Of a stretch of DNA of 64,000 nt, positions 24,561 through 33,552 are shown piece by piece. The stretch is from Solea solea. Taxonomy: Eukaryota; Chordata; Actinopteri; Pleuronectiformes; Soleidae. The DNA lies in NCBI RefSeq assembly GCF_958295425.1, contig NC_081144.1:4699739-4763738 (forward strand), given 5' to 3'. Numbering within the stretch: position 1 is the stretch's first letter; the number at the start of each line of letters is the position of its first letter. The position numbers and the translations under genes were made by a program. The notes beneath the pieces are model-generated. The model did not search any database. It was not told where the DNA came from and saw nothing but the letters and a program-made list of their open reading frames with translations.

Positions 24561-26044
24561 TACACACCAGTCAGACCAGATCTGTTTATTTTTGACTCAT
24601 TCAAGTACAATAATTTGGTTTAATGCTTTTTAAGCATGATGCTTTAGGGATGATGTAACAAAATTCCCCATCACGATTATCCTGACTAGTATTATTGCAA
24701 TTGACGATATTATTGCAATCTTTTAATATGATTTATTTTAAATTATTTAAATCACAGCCTTCTGTCTGCACCTACAGTCATCAGAAACATTGTGTATTAA
24801 ACCCATTTTACTATATCATAAAAAGTCATAAGGGAAGGCGCGGCTCCCCATTGTGGCGCATGACATAATAAATCACTGGCACTGTATGCTGGTGAATTTC
24901 TAGGTCACTCACATGAAATATTCACATGTAAATTCACTTTATTTTAGGTGATTTGTATCGTGATGAGAGACCCATCACTCATGTTTTTGAGCTCATTTGT
25001 GTCATAGGCAGTCAGATTATTCTGCTGTTCTTCGTGATTAAAATGTAGTAAATTTTAATAGATTTTACTATTAATTAATTTATCATTTATTGTGTGGAAA
25101 CTAACACTTTAACTTTGCTTTTTGCTTTTGCTTTGCGAGTAGAGGAGAGGAGCCACACAGTTATTTGACTTTGCTCGCTCTTTAATTCTATTTTGGTTCA
25201 TTTTTCTAGTTTTTCCTTTTGATATTTTGTAAACAGAACCGTATTTGAATAAGTGAACCGTTTTACTCAGTCAGTGGTGCTTTTGTGTGGAGTGTAATGA
25301 AAGGAGACAGCAGCACGTCAGACTGAGGCTTCAGTAATTTATTATAAATGATTGGTGTTTCAAAACAGGGTCAAATAAAGAAAAAGGAAATGAAACAACA
25401 CATTTTTTAGTTTAATGTGTGAACAAGTGAGAAAAACATGATGAGAGCAAATTGGTACTATGAAGGATTTTGACATTTTCACTTTTAAAAAATGACATAA
25501 ACAATAGTCTGTTATTGAAATAACAGACATGGGCCTTTTTTTCTAAATGGAACTCAAACAATTTTTGATAGACCTTTAAACCACCATTAAATCACTTTCC
25601 AGTTTCCACAGTGATCTTACATTGCATTCTTTTTAATTGGTGATTTTTCTCACTGACCCTGGTCCTTCTGTCTGTCTGTCCAGGCTGGCCCAGCAGTACG
25701 TCTACCCTCAGGCTTTCCTGCAGCCCAGCCTAGTGCTCCAGTCCCACCTCAGCCCCACAGCAGCAGCAGCAGCAGCGCTCTCCTCCCCTTATCTGGACTA
25801 CAGCTCCCCCTACAGCCACTACACCCCCACAGGACTGGAGCAGTACTCGTACACGCCCTCGCCGTCCCCCTCCAGTGGTTACCTCGGCTACAGCTTCTCC
25901 CCCGGCACGCCGGCACCCTCCCTCGCCACATCCCCGACCCCTCCGGCTGCCATCCACCCTCCACTGGCTGCGCTCACCGCTGTGTCTGCCGCCCCGCAGG
26001 CCTTCCTGCACTATCCTCTGCACCAGCCCGACCGCATGCAGTGA
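5999..26044 (+). CDS. rbm38: RNA-binding protein 38 (RBM24/RBM38 family), whole gene
   Basis: Coding exons join as 5999-6169, 10510-10633, 13737-13791 and 25684-26044, giving 711 nt and 236 aa, close to human RBM24 and RBM38 in length. One RRM occupies roughly residues 11-85: RNP2 is KIFVGGL, RNP1 is KSRGYGFV. It is followed by a proline/tyrosine/alanine-rich tail ending DRMQ, as in both paralogs. PRSSQT after the [11 protein letters not shown] and GYLGYSF in the tail favour RBM38 over RBM24. Family members are nuclear/cytoplasmic proteins that bind GU-rich RNA and control mRNA stability, translation and splicing (RBM38 is a p53 target in mammals). Intron phases (0, 1, 2) are consistent throughout. 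Introns are 4.3, 3.1 and 11.9 kb. Paralog assignment is the main uncertainty. Confidence 0.92.
7870..8105 (-). repeat. SINE body, truncated
   Basis: Shared blocks with the full SINE at 40563-40943 include GCCAATCCCAGCTGACAT, TTTTTGGACTGTGGGAGG and the CACTCACACTnACGGTCAA segment. The tRNA head that should lie at the right end is reduced to about GCTATCCACTACA. Confidence 0.7.
8306..8345. repeat. (GT)n microsatellite, 40 bp
   Basis: Uninterrupted GT dinucleotide run on the sense strand of rbm38 intron 1. The RNA would be a (GU)20 tract. Confidence 0.95.
9052..9310 (-). repeat. dispersed element, left copy of inverted pair
   Basis: Its sequence is the reverse complement of the element at 9655-9945. 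For example, the block around ATGTTTGACAAACACTGATC matches GATCAGTGTTTGTCAAACCT. Its outer part is the ATTAGTTGATTA/ATCGATTAA motif typical of a common teleost dispersed element. Confidence 0.75.
9655..9945 (+). repeat. dispersed element, right copy of inverted pair
   Basis: It begins TAGAGCTGCAACTAACGATT, a frequent teleost repeat start, and ends in ATCGATTAATCG motifs. It is inverted relative to the copy at 9052-9310, with about 345 bp between them. Confidence 0.75.
10510..10633 (+). CDS. rbm38: rbm38 exon 2 (RRM C-terminal half)
   Basis: Acceptor AACAG and donor GTGAGT bracket 124 nt encoding [18 protein letters not shown] through [16 protein letters not shown] plus one base. This is the conserved second half of the [15 protein letters not shown] is near-invariant in the family. 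Confidence 0.95.
10838..11090 (+). repeat. dispersed DNA element remnant
   Basis: It includes TTTTCCACTACATGGTCCCA, GTACCTGGTTCTTTTTTTAG and GTACCTGCTCTGGCGAGG. These blocks also appear in diverged form near 7000-7260 (CCATTCAGTGGAATGGTTCG, GGTACAGTATAGTACC), which indicates a dispersed family. Confidence 0.5.
12240..12666. mobile_element. non-autonomous DNA element with short TIRs
   Basis: It begins CAGTGGTGGTTATT and ends AATCGCCACTG, i.e. inverted CAGTGGNGNTT ends. The flanks TATTACAC and CATTACGC match at 6 of 8 bases, as expected for an aged 8-bp hAT-type target duplication. There is no transposase frame. Confidence 0.6.
13737..13791 (+). CDS. rbm38: rbm38 exon 3 (55-nt micro-exon)
   Basis: Acceptor TCTGCAG and donor GTAAGA bracket 55 nt. 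With one base from exon 2 it encodes [18 protein letters not shown] and two bases of a glycine codon. It aligns with the mammalian IGVQQLHPTLIQRTYG segment. Confidence 0.93.
14155..14503. mobile_element. foldback MITE with EcoRI-like palindromes
   Basis: The left end CTACAGAAGAGTATTAGGGC and right end (reverse complement CTACGGAAGAGTATTAGGGC) are near-identical inverted repeats extending inward through AACAGCATGAATTCT. The interior is a tandem of AGTCAGAATTCTGA-type palindromes, so nearly the whole element can fold on itself. There is no coding capacity. Confidence 0.85.
15762..15812. repeat. 12-bp tandem repeat, about 4 copies
   Basis: The unit GCTGCACAGACG/GCTGCACAGAGG is repeated head to tail inside rbm38 intron 3. 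Confidence 0.85.
16436..17045 (-). repeat. SINE interrupted by a DNA element
   Basis: The SINE body (CGATAGGCGGGGTCACACCC, GGACAGTTCGCCAGTCC, CTCACACTCGCTGTCAATTT) stops near 16567 and resumes near 16965 (TGTCCAATTAGTCTAATCCC, TTTTTAGACTGTGGTAAG). The 0.4 kb between begins GGGTTCTGCAACCTTTAGTA and ends GAGCCACAGGTTG, a common teleost hAT-like element. Flanks ATTTAGAG and ATTTACAG look like an 8-bp target duplication. Confidence 0.7.
17573..18055. mobile_element. hAT-type MITE with exact 8-bp target duplication
   Basis: The 483-bp element has perfect 12-bp terminal inverted repeats (TAGTGTTGTAGT ... ACTACAACACTA). It is flanked on both sides by CTGTTCAC (17565-17572 and 18056-18063). The interior holds GAGACCAAGACAAGACC-like repeats and no transposase. 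The 8-bp duplication indicates hAT mobilisation. Confidence 0.92.
19244..19270 (+). repeat. G-quadruplex motif, five GGG tracts with 3-nt loops
   Basis: GGG occurs at 19244, 19250, 19256, 19262 and 19268, each separated by exactly three bases, with two further tracts at 19280 and 19286. It lies on the sense strand of rbm38 intron 3, so both the DNA and the pre-mRNA could fold as a quadruplex. Confidence 0.85.
19826..19850. repeat. (CA)n microsatellite
   Basis: Uninterrupted CA run in rbm38 intron 3. Confidence 0.9.
20680..20735. repeat. possible DNA transposon end remnant
   Basis: AGTGCTTAACACATTTATTA followed by GACCACCACC resembles the terminal sequence of a dispersed fish Tc1/mariner-like element. 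Only this end is visible and no transposase frame is present. Confidence 0.35.
21306..21338. repeat. (GT)n microsatellite
   Basis: A 33-bp GT run on the sense strand of rbm38 intron 3. Confidence 0.95.
21646..21684. repeat. (GAG)n trinucleotide run
   Basis: About 13 GAG/GGA triplets in rbm38 intron 3, purine-only on the plus strand. Confidence 0.9.
22867..22914 (+). repeat. (CTG)16 trinucleotide tract
   Basis: Sixteen uninterrupted CTG triplets on the sense strand of rbm38 intron 3, so the pre-mRNA carries (CUG)16. A shorter interrupted CTG/GAT stretch lies at about 24010-24050. Confidence 0.95.
23728..23753. repeat. (GT)n microsatellite
   Basis: GT run in rbm38 intron 3, sense strand. Confidence 0.9.
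24199..24231. repeat. (GT)n microsatellite
   Basis: A 33-bp GT run in rbm38 intron 3, sense strand. Confidence 0.95.
24518..24554. repeat. (TA)n microsatellite
   Basis: Uninterrupted TA run in rbm38 intron 3; self-complementary and cruciform-prone. Confidence 0.9.
25684..26044 (+). CDS. rbm38: rbm38 exon 4 (C-terminal tail and stop)
   Basis: The acceptor is CTGTCTGTCCAG. The first base completes a glycine codon, then [16 protein letters not shown] leads into a Pro/Ser/Tyr/Ala-rich tail that ends LHQPDRMQ and TGA. The tail holds a polyalanine run coded by GCAGCAGC repeats. [10 protein letters not shown] matches the conserved post-RRM segment of both paralogs. LSSPYLDY and the YLGYSF motif resemble RBM38 more than RBM24. 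Confidence 0.94.
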
Positions 26045-27075
26045 GCAGCTCTGAGCTGGAGCTGCAGAGGAATAAAAAAAAAAAAGGAAATGATGATTCA
26101 AAACAGCGTGACTGTCAAGCTGTGTTGTCATCGGGATGAGACTGGAGAACCAGGAAGAGGGTGTGATGTAATCAAAGGGCTTTTTTAGAAACATCTCTCA
26201 TTCCTGTTTGTTTTTATATATATATATAATATTAATAAAATACATTTTCTGTTGTTTCATCAGTAAATGTTTTTTTCATAAATGGTAGACGTCAGGGACT
26301 GGACTGAGATGACCGGTCGTCTTCTGGCCGCCTCTCTTGACCTGTTGACCCTCGCACACGCGAGGGAGCACACGCGGCTAAAGACAATGAGGCGTACGTC
26401 TGCTGGACGTGACGCTGCAGCCGCAGTTTCTCCAAAGGTTCTGAGCTGAATGCTGGATTATAGCCAAGCTGGGAGCCGGATCCTTTTTCAAAACAGAAAC
26501 ACAGGTCCAGTTACCTCCTCATCAAGGTTATGTTTCTGTCTATGGCCTTAGCTCTCTCTCTCTCCATACTTAATTTTGTCATTTTTACTAGTCTCTCATC
26601 TCGGATGAACAAGAAGTTTATTAGACTCCCCTTTTTGTTCTTTTTATCCACTACTTAAGTTATGTTGGTGATCCATGTTAAAACAGAATATGCAATTATG
26701 ACGATAATGGACAAATATGACTCAGATAAACAGCACTGGTGTATTGTTATTTTTTGTATTGCCACTGCTGGAACATCCCTCAGAGACAGACATGGTCAAA
26801 GTCATCTTTTGAGGATATTTTTCATCTCTAATTTGGTTTTTATGATATTTAAATTACACAGCTGTCCGTTACATGTCAAGTAAATTTGTCGGGATGTCGT
26901 TTTTTTCGTTGTGTCTGAACGAGTGCAAGTGTCTGAGTCAGTTGCGACGGAGTACACACTCGCGTAAGAACCCAGCTTCTCTTTTCCAGCCCATTGTACT
27001 GGTCTGAGTCTGTGCTTTGTCCTTTGTTTTTTGTTTCCCATGTTGCAGAATAAAGACAAATGTTTTAGTGATAAT
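26045..27075 (+). other. rbm38: rbm38 3'UTR with alternative poly(A) signals
   Basis: AATAAA occurs at 26234-26239 and at 27049-27054; the latter is followed by a T/GT-rich stretch. These would give 3'UTRs of roughly 0.2 and 1.0 kb. An A-rich AATAAAAAA close to the stop (about 26070) is less likely to be used. Confidence 0.55.
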
Positions 27076-28066
27076 GCCGGAGTCTCTCGGTGCTGTGGCA
27101 CCAATGTAGTAGTCAGACATTTAAAAAAAAGCAAAAAAAAAATAAGCCATACATCAAATTTAACAAATATGCAAAATAAAAATAAAAATGTGTATTTCTT
27201 TCCAAGTGTTGTTGAATTGCAGTATCTGAGAACAGCTGCTGCACGACTCTCTGGAGAGTCATTGAAGTCATAGACCTTTACTTATCTCACTAAAATATAC
27301 GTTACACTGATGGACTTTGAGGAATTTGTCAGCATTTCAGGAAATACTATTAAAAATTAAGCTACAACCAGCAGCGGTGAGTCTTTTGTTTGTTTGTTTT
27401 TAAACTGAGGAGTTTGTTAACTTAAGTAAGAGACATGTTGGTTTTGTACATTATTTCCAGTTTGCTGAGCTCCCAGCTGCTGGCTGTAGCTTCATATTCT
27501 CCCAGCCATTTTTTAGGAAAATAAATGCAATAGATGTAGATATAGAATTGGAGAAAAATCCTCACTTCGCTCATTATTATATTGTGTTTTTGTTATTGAG
27601 ACCAAAATCCAAGACTTAACTGAAGACATAAATCTTTACAAAAGGAAAATGTATCCAAAAACAAGAGCACACTCTAGTTATATCTCAAAAGTCAACAATA
27701 ATGACTCATTACGATCTCTGATCTCAGAAAAAAGGAAAAAACATTGTTTAATACATGAATATCCAAAAATCAGCAGTCGTCCAAATGATGTTGTATTTGT
27801 TGGTTTCCAGCTGTGGACTAAACATATGTCTGGTGCTTTTGTGTTTCCCAGCAGCAGGTCGGTGTATGAGGGACGTAATATTAACTAGAAAATTCCACGG
27901 CGAAATTTCAAGTGTGCTTGCTGTTCTTGCTGCCTATGTCGTCAGGTGCAGGACTTGTGCTGATAAAGGAGTAACATTTGGGTGGATTGAACTTTTAAAA
28001 CTTGAAGTATTTAGACAAAGTGGTATTTTGGTGGAATCACCCTTTAAAAGAGACTGACTCTTAAGC
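27076..28066. other. intergenic, nothing recognised
   Basis: AT-rich unique-looking sequence between the rbm38 3' end and the minisatellite. Short open frames on either strand lack family resemblance. Confidence 0.6.
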
Positions 28067-28104
28067 TGTGAGGATCCAAACTGGGCTGGGTTTGGATCCT
28101 CACA
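28067..28104. repeat. perfect 15-bp hairpin at satellite left border
   Basis: TGTGAGGATCCAAAC (28067-28081), an 8-nt loop, then the exact reverse complement (28090-28104). The first minisatellite unit starts three bases later. Confidence 0.95.
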
Positions 28105-28820
28105 AATGTCATAGTTTAGTATGTTCGCCAAAATTTAGTATGTCATCCAAAATTTGACCAAAATGTCATAGTTTAGTATGTTCCCCAAAATTTAGTATGT
28201 CATCCAAAATTTGACCAAAATGTCATAGTTTAGTATGTTGTCCAAATTTTGGCAAAAATGTCATAGTTTAGTATATCGTCCAAAATTTGGCAAAAATGTC
28301 ATAGTTTAGTATGTTGTCCAAATTTTGGCAAAAATGTCATAGTTTAGTATATCGTCCAAAATTTGGCAAAAATGTCATAGTGTAGTATGTCGTCCAAAAT
28401 GTGACAAAAATGTCATAGTTTTTAGTGTGTCATCCAAAATTTGACAAACATGTCATAGTTTAGTATGTCGTCTCAAAATGTCATAATTTAGTATTTCGTC
28501 CAAAATTTGGCAAAAATGTCATAGTTGAGTATGTCCTCCAAAATGTGACAAAAATGTCAAGGTGAAGTATGTCGTCCAAAATATGACAAAAATGTCATAG
28601 TTTAGTATGTCGTTCAAAATTGACCAAAAATGTCATACTTTAGTATGTCGTCCAAAATATGACAAAAAAGTCATAGTATGTCGTCCACAATTTGACAAAA
28701 ATGTCGTAGTATAGTATGTCGTCCAAATATTGGCAAAAAGGTCATAGTGTAGTATGTCGTCCAAATTTTGACAAAAAAGTCATAGTATAGTATGTCGTCC
28801 AAAATGTGACAAAAATGTCA

Positions 28821-31260
28821 TTGTTTAGTATGTCGTCCATAATTTGCCAAAAATGTCATAGTATAGTATGTCGTCCAAAATTTGACAAAAAAGTCATAGT
28901 ATAGTATGTCGTTCAAAATTGACCAAAAAAGTCATAGTTTAGTATGTCGTCCACAATTTGACGAAAAAGTCATAGTATAGTATGTCGTCCAAAATTTGAC
29001 AAAAAAGTCATAGTATAGTATGTCGTTCAAAATTGACCAAAAAAGTCATAGTTTAGTATGTCATCCAAAATTTGACAAAAAAGTCATAGTATAGTATGTC
29101 GTCCACAATTTGACAAAAAAGTCATAGTATAGTATGTCGTCCAAAATGTGACAAAAATGTCAAAGTTGAGTTTGTCGTCCAAATATTGGCAAAAAGTTCA
29201 TAGTATAGTATGTCGTCCAAATTTTGACAAAATTGTCATACTTTAGTATGTCGTCCAAATTTTGACAAAAAAGTCATAGTATAGTATGTCGTCCAAAATG
29301 TGACAAAAATGTCATTGTTTAGTATGTCGTCCAAAATTTGGCAAAAATGTCATAGTATAGTATGTCGTCCAAAATTTGACAAAAAAGTCATAGTATAGTA
29401 TGTCGTCCAAAATGTGACAAAAATGTTATAGTTTAGTATGTCATCCAAAATGTGACAAAAAAGTCATAGTATAGTATGTTGTCCAAAATGTGACAAAAAT
29501 GTCATTGTTTAGTATGTCGTCCATAATTTGCCAAAAATGTCAAAGTATAGTATGTCGTCCAAAATTTGACCAAAAAGTCATAGTATAGTATGTCGTCCAA
29601 AATTTGACAAAAAAGTCATAGTATAGTATGTCGTCCACAATTTGACAAAAAAGTCATAGTATAGTATGTCATCCAAAATTTGACAAAAAAGTCATAGTAT
29701 GGTATGTCGTTCAAAATTGACCAAAAAAGTCATAGTTTAGTATGTCATCCAAAATTTGACAAAAAAGTCATTGTATAGTATTTTGTCCACAATTTGACAA
29801 AAAAGTCATAGTATAGTATGTCGTCCAAAATGTGACAAAAATGTCAAAGTTGAGTTTGTCGTCCAAATATTGGCAAAAAGTTCATAGTATAGTATGTCGT
29901 CCAAATTTTGACAAAATTGTCATACTTTAGTATGTCGTCCAAATTTTGACAAAAAAGTCATAGTATATAGTATGTCGTCCAAAATGTGACAAAAATGTCA
30001 TTGTTTAGTATGTCGTCCAAAATTTGGCAAAAATGTCATAGTATAGTATGTCGTCCAAAATTTGACAAAAAAGTCATAGTATAGTATGTCGCCCAAAATT
30101 TGGCAAAAATGTCATAGTTTACTATGTTGTCTAAAATTTGACAAAAATGTAATACTTTAGTATGTCGTCCAAAATATGACAAAAAAGTCATAGTATAGTA
30201 TGTCATGCAAAATTTTGCAAAAAAGTCATAGTATAGTATGTCATGCAAAATTTTGCAAAAACGTCATAGTATAGTATGTCGTCCAAAATTTGACAAAATT
30301 GTCATACTTTAGTATGTCGTCCAAATTTTGACAAAAAAGTCATAGTACAGTATGTCGTCAAAAATGTGACGAAAATGTCATTGTTTAGTATGTCGTCCAA
30401 AATTTGGCAAAAATGTCATAGTATAGTATGTCGTCCAAAATTTGACAAAAAAGTCATAGTATAGTATGTCGCCCAAAATTTGGCAAAAATGTCATAGTTT
30501 ACTATGTTGTCTAAAATTTGACAAAAATGTCATATTTTAGTATGTCGTCCAAAATATGACAAAAAAGTCATAGTATAGTATGTCATGCAAAATTTTGCAA
30601 AAAAGTCATAGTATAGTATGTCGTCCAAAATTTGACAAAAAAGTCATAGTATAGTATGTCGCCCAAAATTTGGCAAAAATGTCATAGTTTACTATGTTGT
30701 CTAAAATTTGACAAAAATGTCATACTTTAGTATGTCGTCCAAAATATGACAAAAAAGTCATAGTATAGTATGTCATGCAAAATTTTGCAAAAAAGTCATA
30801 GTATAGTATGTCATGCAAAATTTTGCAAAAAAGTCATAGTATAGTATGTCGTCCAAAATGTGACAAAAATGTCATTGTTTAGTATGTCGTCCAAATTTTG
30901 ACAAAAAAGTCATAGTATAGTATGTCGTCAAAAATGTGACAAAAATGTCATTGTTTAGTATGTCGTCCAAAATTTGACAAAAAAGTCATAGTATAGTATG
31001 TCGTCCACAATTTGACAAAAAAGTCATAGTATAGTATGTCGTCCAAAATTTTGACAAAAAAGTCATAGTATAGTATGTCGTCAAAAATGTGACAAAAATG
31101 TCATTGTTTAGTATGTCTCCAAAATTTGACAAAAAAGTCATAGTATAGTATGTCGTCCACAATTTGACAAAAAAGTCATAGTATAGTATGTCGTCCAAAA
31201 TGTGACAAAAATGTCAAAGTTGAGTTTGTCGTCCAAATATTGGCAAAAAGTTCATTGTAT
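28821..31260. repeat. 684-bp block duplications within minisatellite
   Basis: A rare variant reading CCATAATTTGCC after TTGTTTAGTATGTCGT occurs at 28821 and 29505. The rare variant GTTGAGTTTGTCGTCC occurs at 29165, 29849 and 31219. The spacings are 684, 684 and 1370 bp, i.e. 18 and 36 units. A further marker starting GCCCAAAATTTGGC recurs at 30091, 30471 and 30661 (380 and 190 bp, 10 and 5 units). Confidence 0.85.
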
Positions 31261-31584
31261 AGTATGTCGTCCAAATTTTGACAAAAAAGTCATAGTATAT
31301 ATAGTATGTCGTCCAAAATATGTCAGAAAAGTCATAGTATAGTATGTCGTCCAAAATGTGACATAAAAGTCATAGTTAAGTATGTCGTCCAAAATTTGGC
31401 AAAAATGTCAAAGTTTAGTATGTCGTCCAAAATATGATAAAAAAGTCATACTTTGGTATGTCGTCCAAAATGTGAAAAAAAGGTCATACTTTAAGCATGT
31501 CGTCCAAAATGTGACAAAAAAAGTCATACTTTAGTATGTCATCCAAAATGTGACAAAAAACAACAGGTGTCACAGTAGCAGCCA

Positions 31585-31660
31585 GCCCTTGTGGCTTAAT
31601 GGGTAAGGCAGTGACTTACTAAGTCAAGGATTGTGGGTTCAAATCCCAAATTAGACTTCC
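31585..31660 (+). repeat. tRNA-like module, copy 1 (SINE-like)
   Basis: It contains an exact pol III A box (TGGCTTAATGG) and B box (GGTTCAAATCC), with an anticodon-like stem TGAC/GTCA around a 7-nt loop. The acceptor stem does not pair, so it is tRNA-derived rather than a tRNA gene. It is flanked by CAACAGGTGTCACAGTAGCA on the left and CCCAGTCATAGTATAGTA on the right, as in the other four copies. Confidence 0.85.
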
Positions 31661-31971
31661 CAGTCATAGTATAGTAAAATGTCCCGAAGTCATCATAATG
31701 TAATATGTTGTCCAAAATGTGAAAAAAATTCATAGTTAAGTATGTCGTCCAAAATGTGGAAAAAAAAGTCATAGTTTAGTATGTCGTCCAAAAAAGTCAT
31801 AGTTTAGTATGTCGTCCAAAATATGACAAAAAAGTCATAGTATAGTATGTTGTCCAAAATGTGACAAAAATGTCATAGTTTACTATGTCGTCCAAATTTT
31901 CACAAAATAGTCATACTTTAGTATGTTGTACAAAATATGACAAAAAACAACAGGTGTCACATTAGCAGCCG

Positions 31972-32047
31972 GCCCTTGTGGCTTAATGGGTAAAAGAGTG
32001 ACTTAACAGGTCAAGGATTGTGGGTTCAAATCCCGAATGAGGCTTCC
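31972..32047 (+). repeat. tRNA-like module, copy 2
   Basis: Same A and B boxes as copy 1; the loop differs (TTAACAA) and the 3' side reads CCCGAATGAGGCTTCCC. The flanks are shared, showing that the module was amplified together with satellite DNA. Confidence 0.85.
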
Positions 32048-32508
32048 CAGTCATAGTATAGTAATACGTCCCGAAGCCGTCAAAGTGTAATACGTTGTGA
32101 AAAAAAAGTCATAGTTTAGTATGTCTTCCAAAATATGACAAAAAAGTCATAGTATAGTATGTTGTCCAAAATGTGAAAAAAATGTATAGTTTAGTTTGTC
32201 TTCCAAAATATGACAAAAAAGTCATAGTATAGTATGTTGTCCAAAATCTGAAAAAAAGTCATACTTTAGTATGTCGTCCAAAATCTGAAAAAAAGTCATA
32301 GTTTAGTATGTCGTCCAAAATATGTCAAAAAATTCATAGTATAGTATGTCATGCAAAGTTTGGCAAAAAAGTCATAGTATAGTATGTCGTCCAAAATGTG
32401 ACAAAAATGTCATAGTTTACTATGTCGTCCAAATTTTCACAAAATAGTCATACTTTAGTATGTTGTACAAAATATGACAAAAAACAACAGGTGTCACAGT
32501 AGCAGCCG

Positions 32509-32584
32509 GCCCTTGTGGCTTAATGGGTAAGAGAGTGACTTAACAAGTCAAGGATTGTGTGTTCGAATCCCGAATGAAGCTTCC
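32509..32584 (+). repeat. tRNA-like module, copy 3
   Basis: The A box is intact; the B box has one change (TGTTCGAATCC). Otherwise it is near-identical to copy 2, including the following AATACGTCCCGAAGCCGTCA. Confidence 0.85.
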
Positions 32585-33117
32585 CAGTCATAGTATAGTA
32601 ATACGTCCCGAAGCCGTCAAAGTGTAATACGTTGTGAAAAAAATTCATAGTTAAGTATGTCTTCCAAAATATGACAAAAAAGTCATAGTATAGTATGTTG
32701 TCCAAAATGTGAAAAAAAGTCATAGTTTAGTATGTCGTCCAAAATATGTCAAAAAAGTCATAGTATAGTATGTCATGCAGTTTGGCAAAAAAGTCATAGT
32801 ATAGTATGTCGTCCAAAATTTGACAAGAAAGTCAGTTTACTGTCGTCTAAAATTTGACAAAAATGTCATACTTTAGTATGTCGTCCAAATTTTGACAAAA
32901 ATGTCAACGTTTAGTATGTCGTCCAAAATATTTCAAAAAAGTCATAGTATAGTATGTTGTCCAAAATGTGACAAATAAGTCTTAGTATAGTATGTCGTCC
33001 AAAATTTGGCAAAAAAGTCATAGTATAGTATGTCGTCCAAATTTTCACAAAATAGTCATACTTTAGTATGTTGTACAAAATATGACAAAAAAACAACAGG
33101 TGTTACAGTAGCAGCCT

Positions 33118-33193
33118 GCCCTTGTGGCTTAATGGGTAAGACAGTGAATTACCAAGTCAAGGATTGTGGGTTCAAATCCCGAATGAGGCTTCC
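33118..33193 (+). repeat. tRNA-like module, copy 4
   Basis: A and B boxes are intact. The anticodon-like stem is damaged (TGAATTACCAAGTCA). Confidence 0.85.
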
Positions 33194-33476
33194 CAGTCAT
33201 AGTATAGTAATACGTCCCGAAGTCGTCACAGTGTAATATGTCGTCCAAAATGTTACTAAAAAGTCATAGTTTAGTATGTCATGCAAAATTTGGCAAAAAA
33301 GTCATAGTATAGTATGTCTTCCAAAATGTGACAAAAATGTCATAGTTTACTATGTCGTCCAAATTTTGACAAAAATGTCAAAGTTTAGTATGTCGTCCAA
33401 AATGTGACAAAAATGTTATAGTTTAGTATGTCATCCAAAATGTGACAAAAAACAACAGGTGTCACAGTAGCAGCCA

Positions 33477-33552
33477 GCCCTTGTGGCTTAATGGGTAAGG
33501 CAGTGACTTACTGAGTCAAGGATTTTGGGTTCAAATCCCTAATTAGACTTCC
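33477..33552 (+). repeat. tRNA-like module, copy 5
   Basis: A and B boxes are intact. It is closest to copy 1 on the 3' side (CCCTAATTAGACTTCCC). It is the last copy before the array returns to plain 38-bp units. Confidence 0.85.

Larger units (their letters stand above)
13792..25683 (+). other. rbm38: rbm38 intron 3, 11.9 kb, repeat-rich
   Basis: This is the largest intron and has no internal coding exon. It carries a foldback element (14155-14503), a 12-bp tandem repeat (15762-15812), a SINE broken by another element (16436-17045), an hAT-type element with exact target duplication (17573-18055), a G-quadruplex motif (19244-19270), three GT runs, a GGA run, a (CTG)16 tract (22867-22914) and a TA run (24518-24554). 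Confidence 0.85.

Noticed and set aside
5999..26044. Assignment of the RRM gene to rbm24
   Set aside because: The RRM does not separate the paralogs, but PRSSQT after the RRM and [15 protein letters not shown] in the tail fit RBM38 better; not excluded without a phylogeny.
25730..26194. 154-codon minus-strand frame opposite rbm38 exon 4
   Set aside because: Shadow of a GC-rich coding exon; the plus-strand frame has the conserved protein.
30036..33096. Minus-strand open frames of 61-70 codons with repeated YYTMTFLSNFGR-like segments
   Set aside because: They are translations of the 38-bp minisatellite; 38 is not a multiple of three, frames shift between units, and stops break every copy.
31585..33552. 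Five functional tRNA genes
   Set aside because: A and B boxes are intact, but the acceptor arms do not pair and the anticodon loops vary; better read as a tRNA-derived repeat amplified with the satellite.
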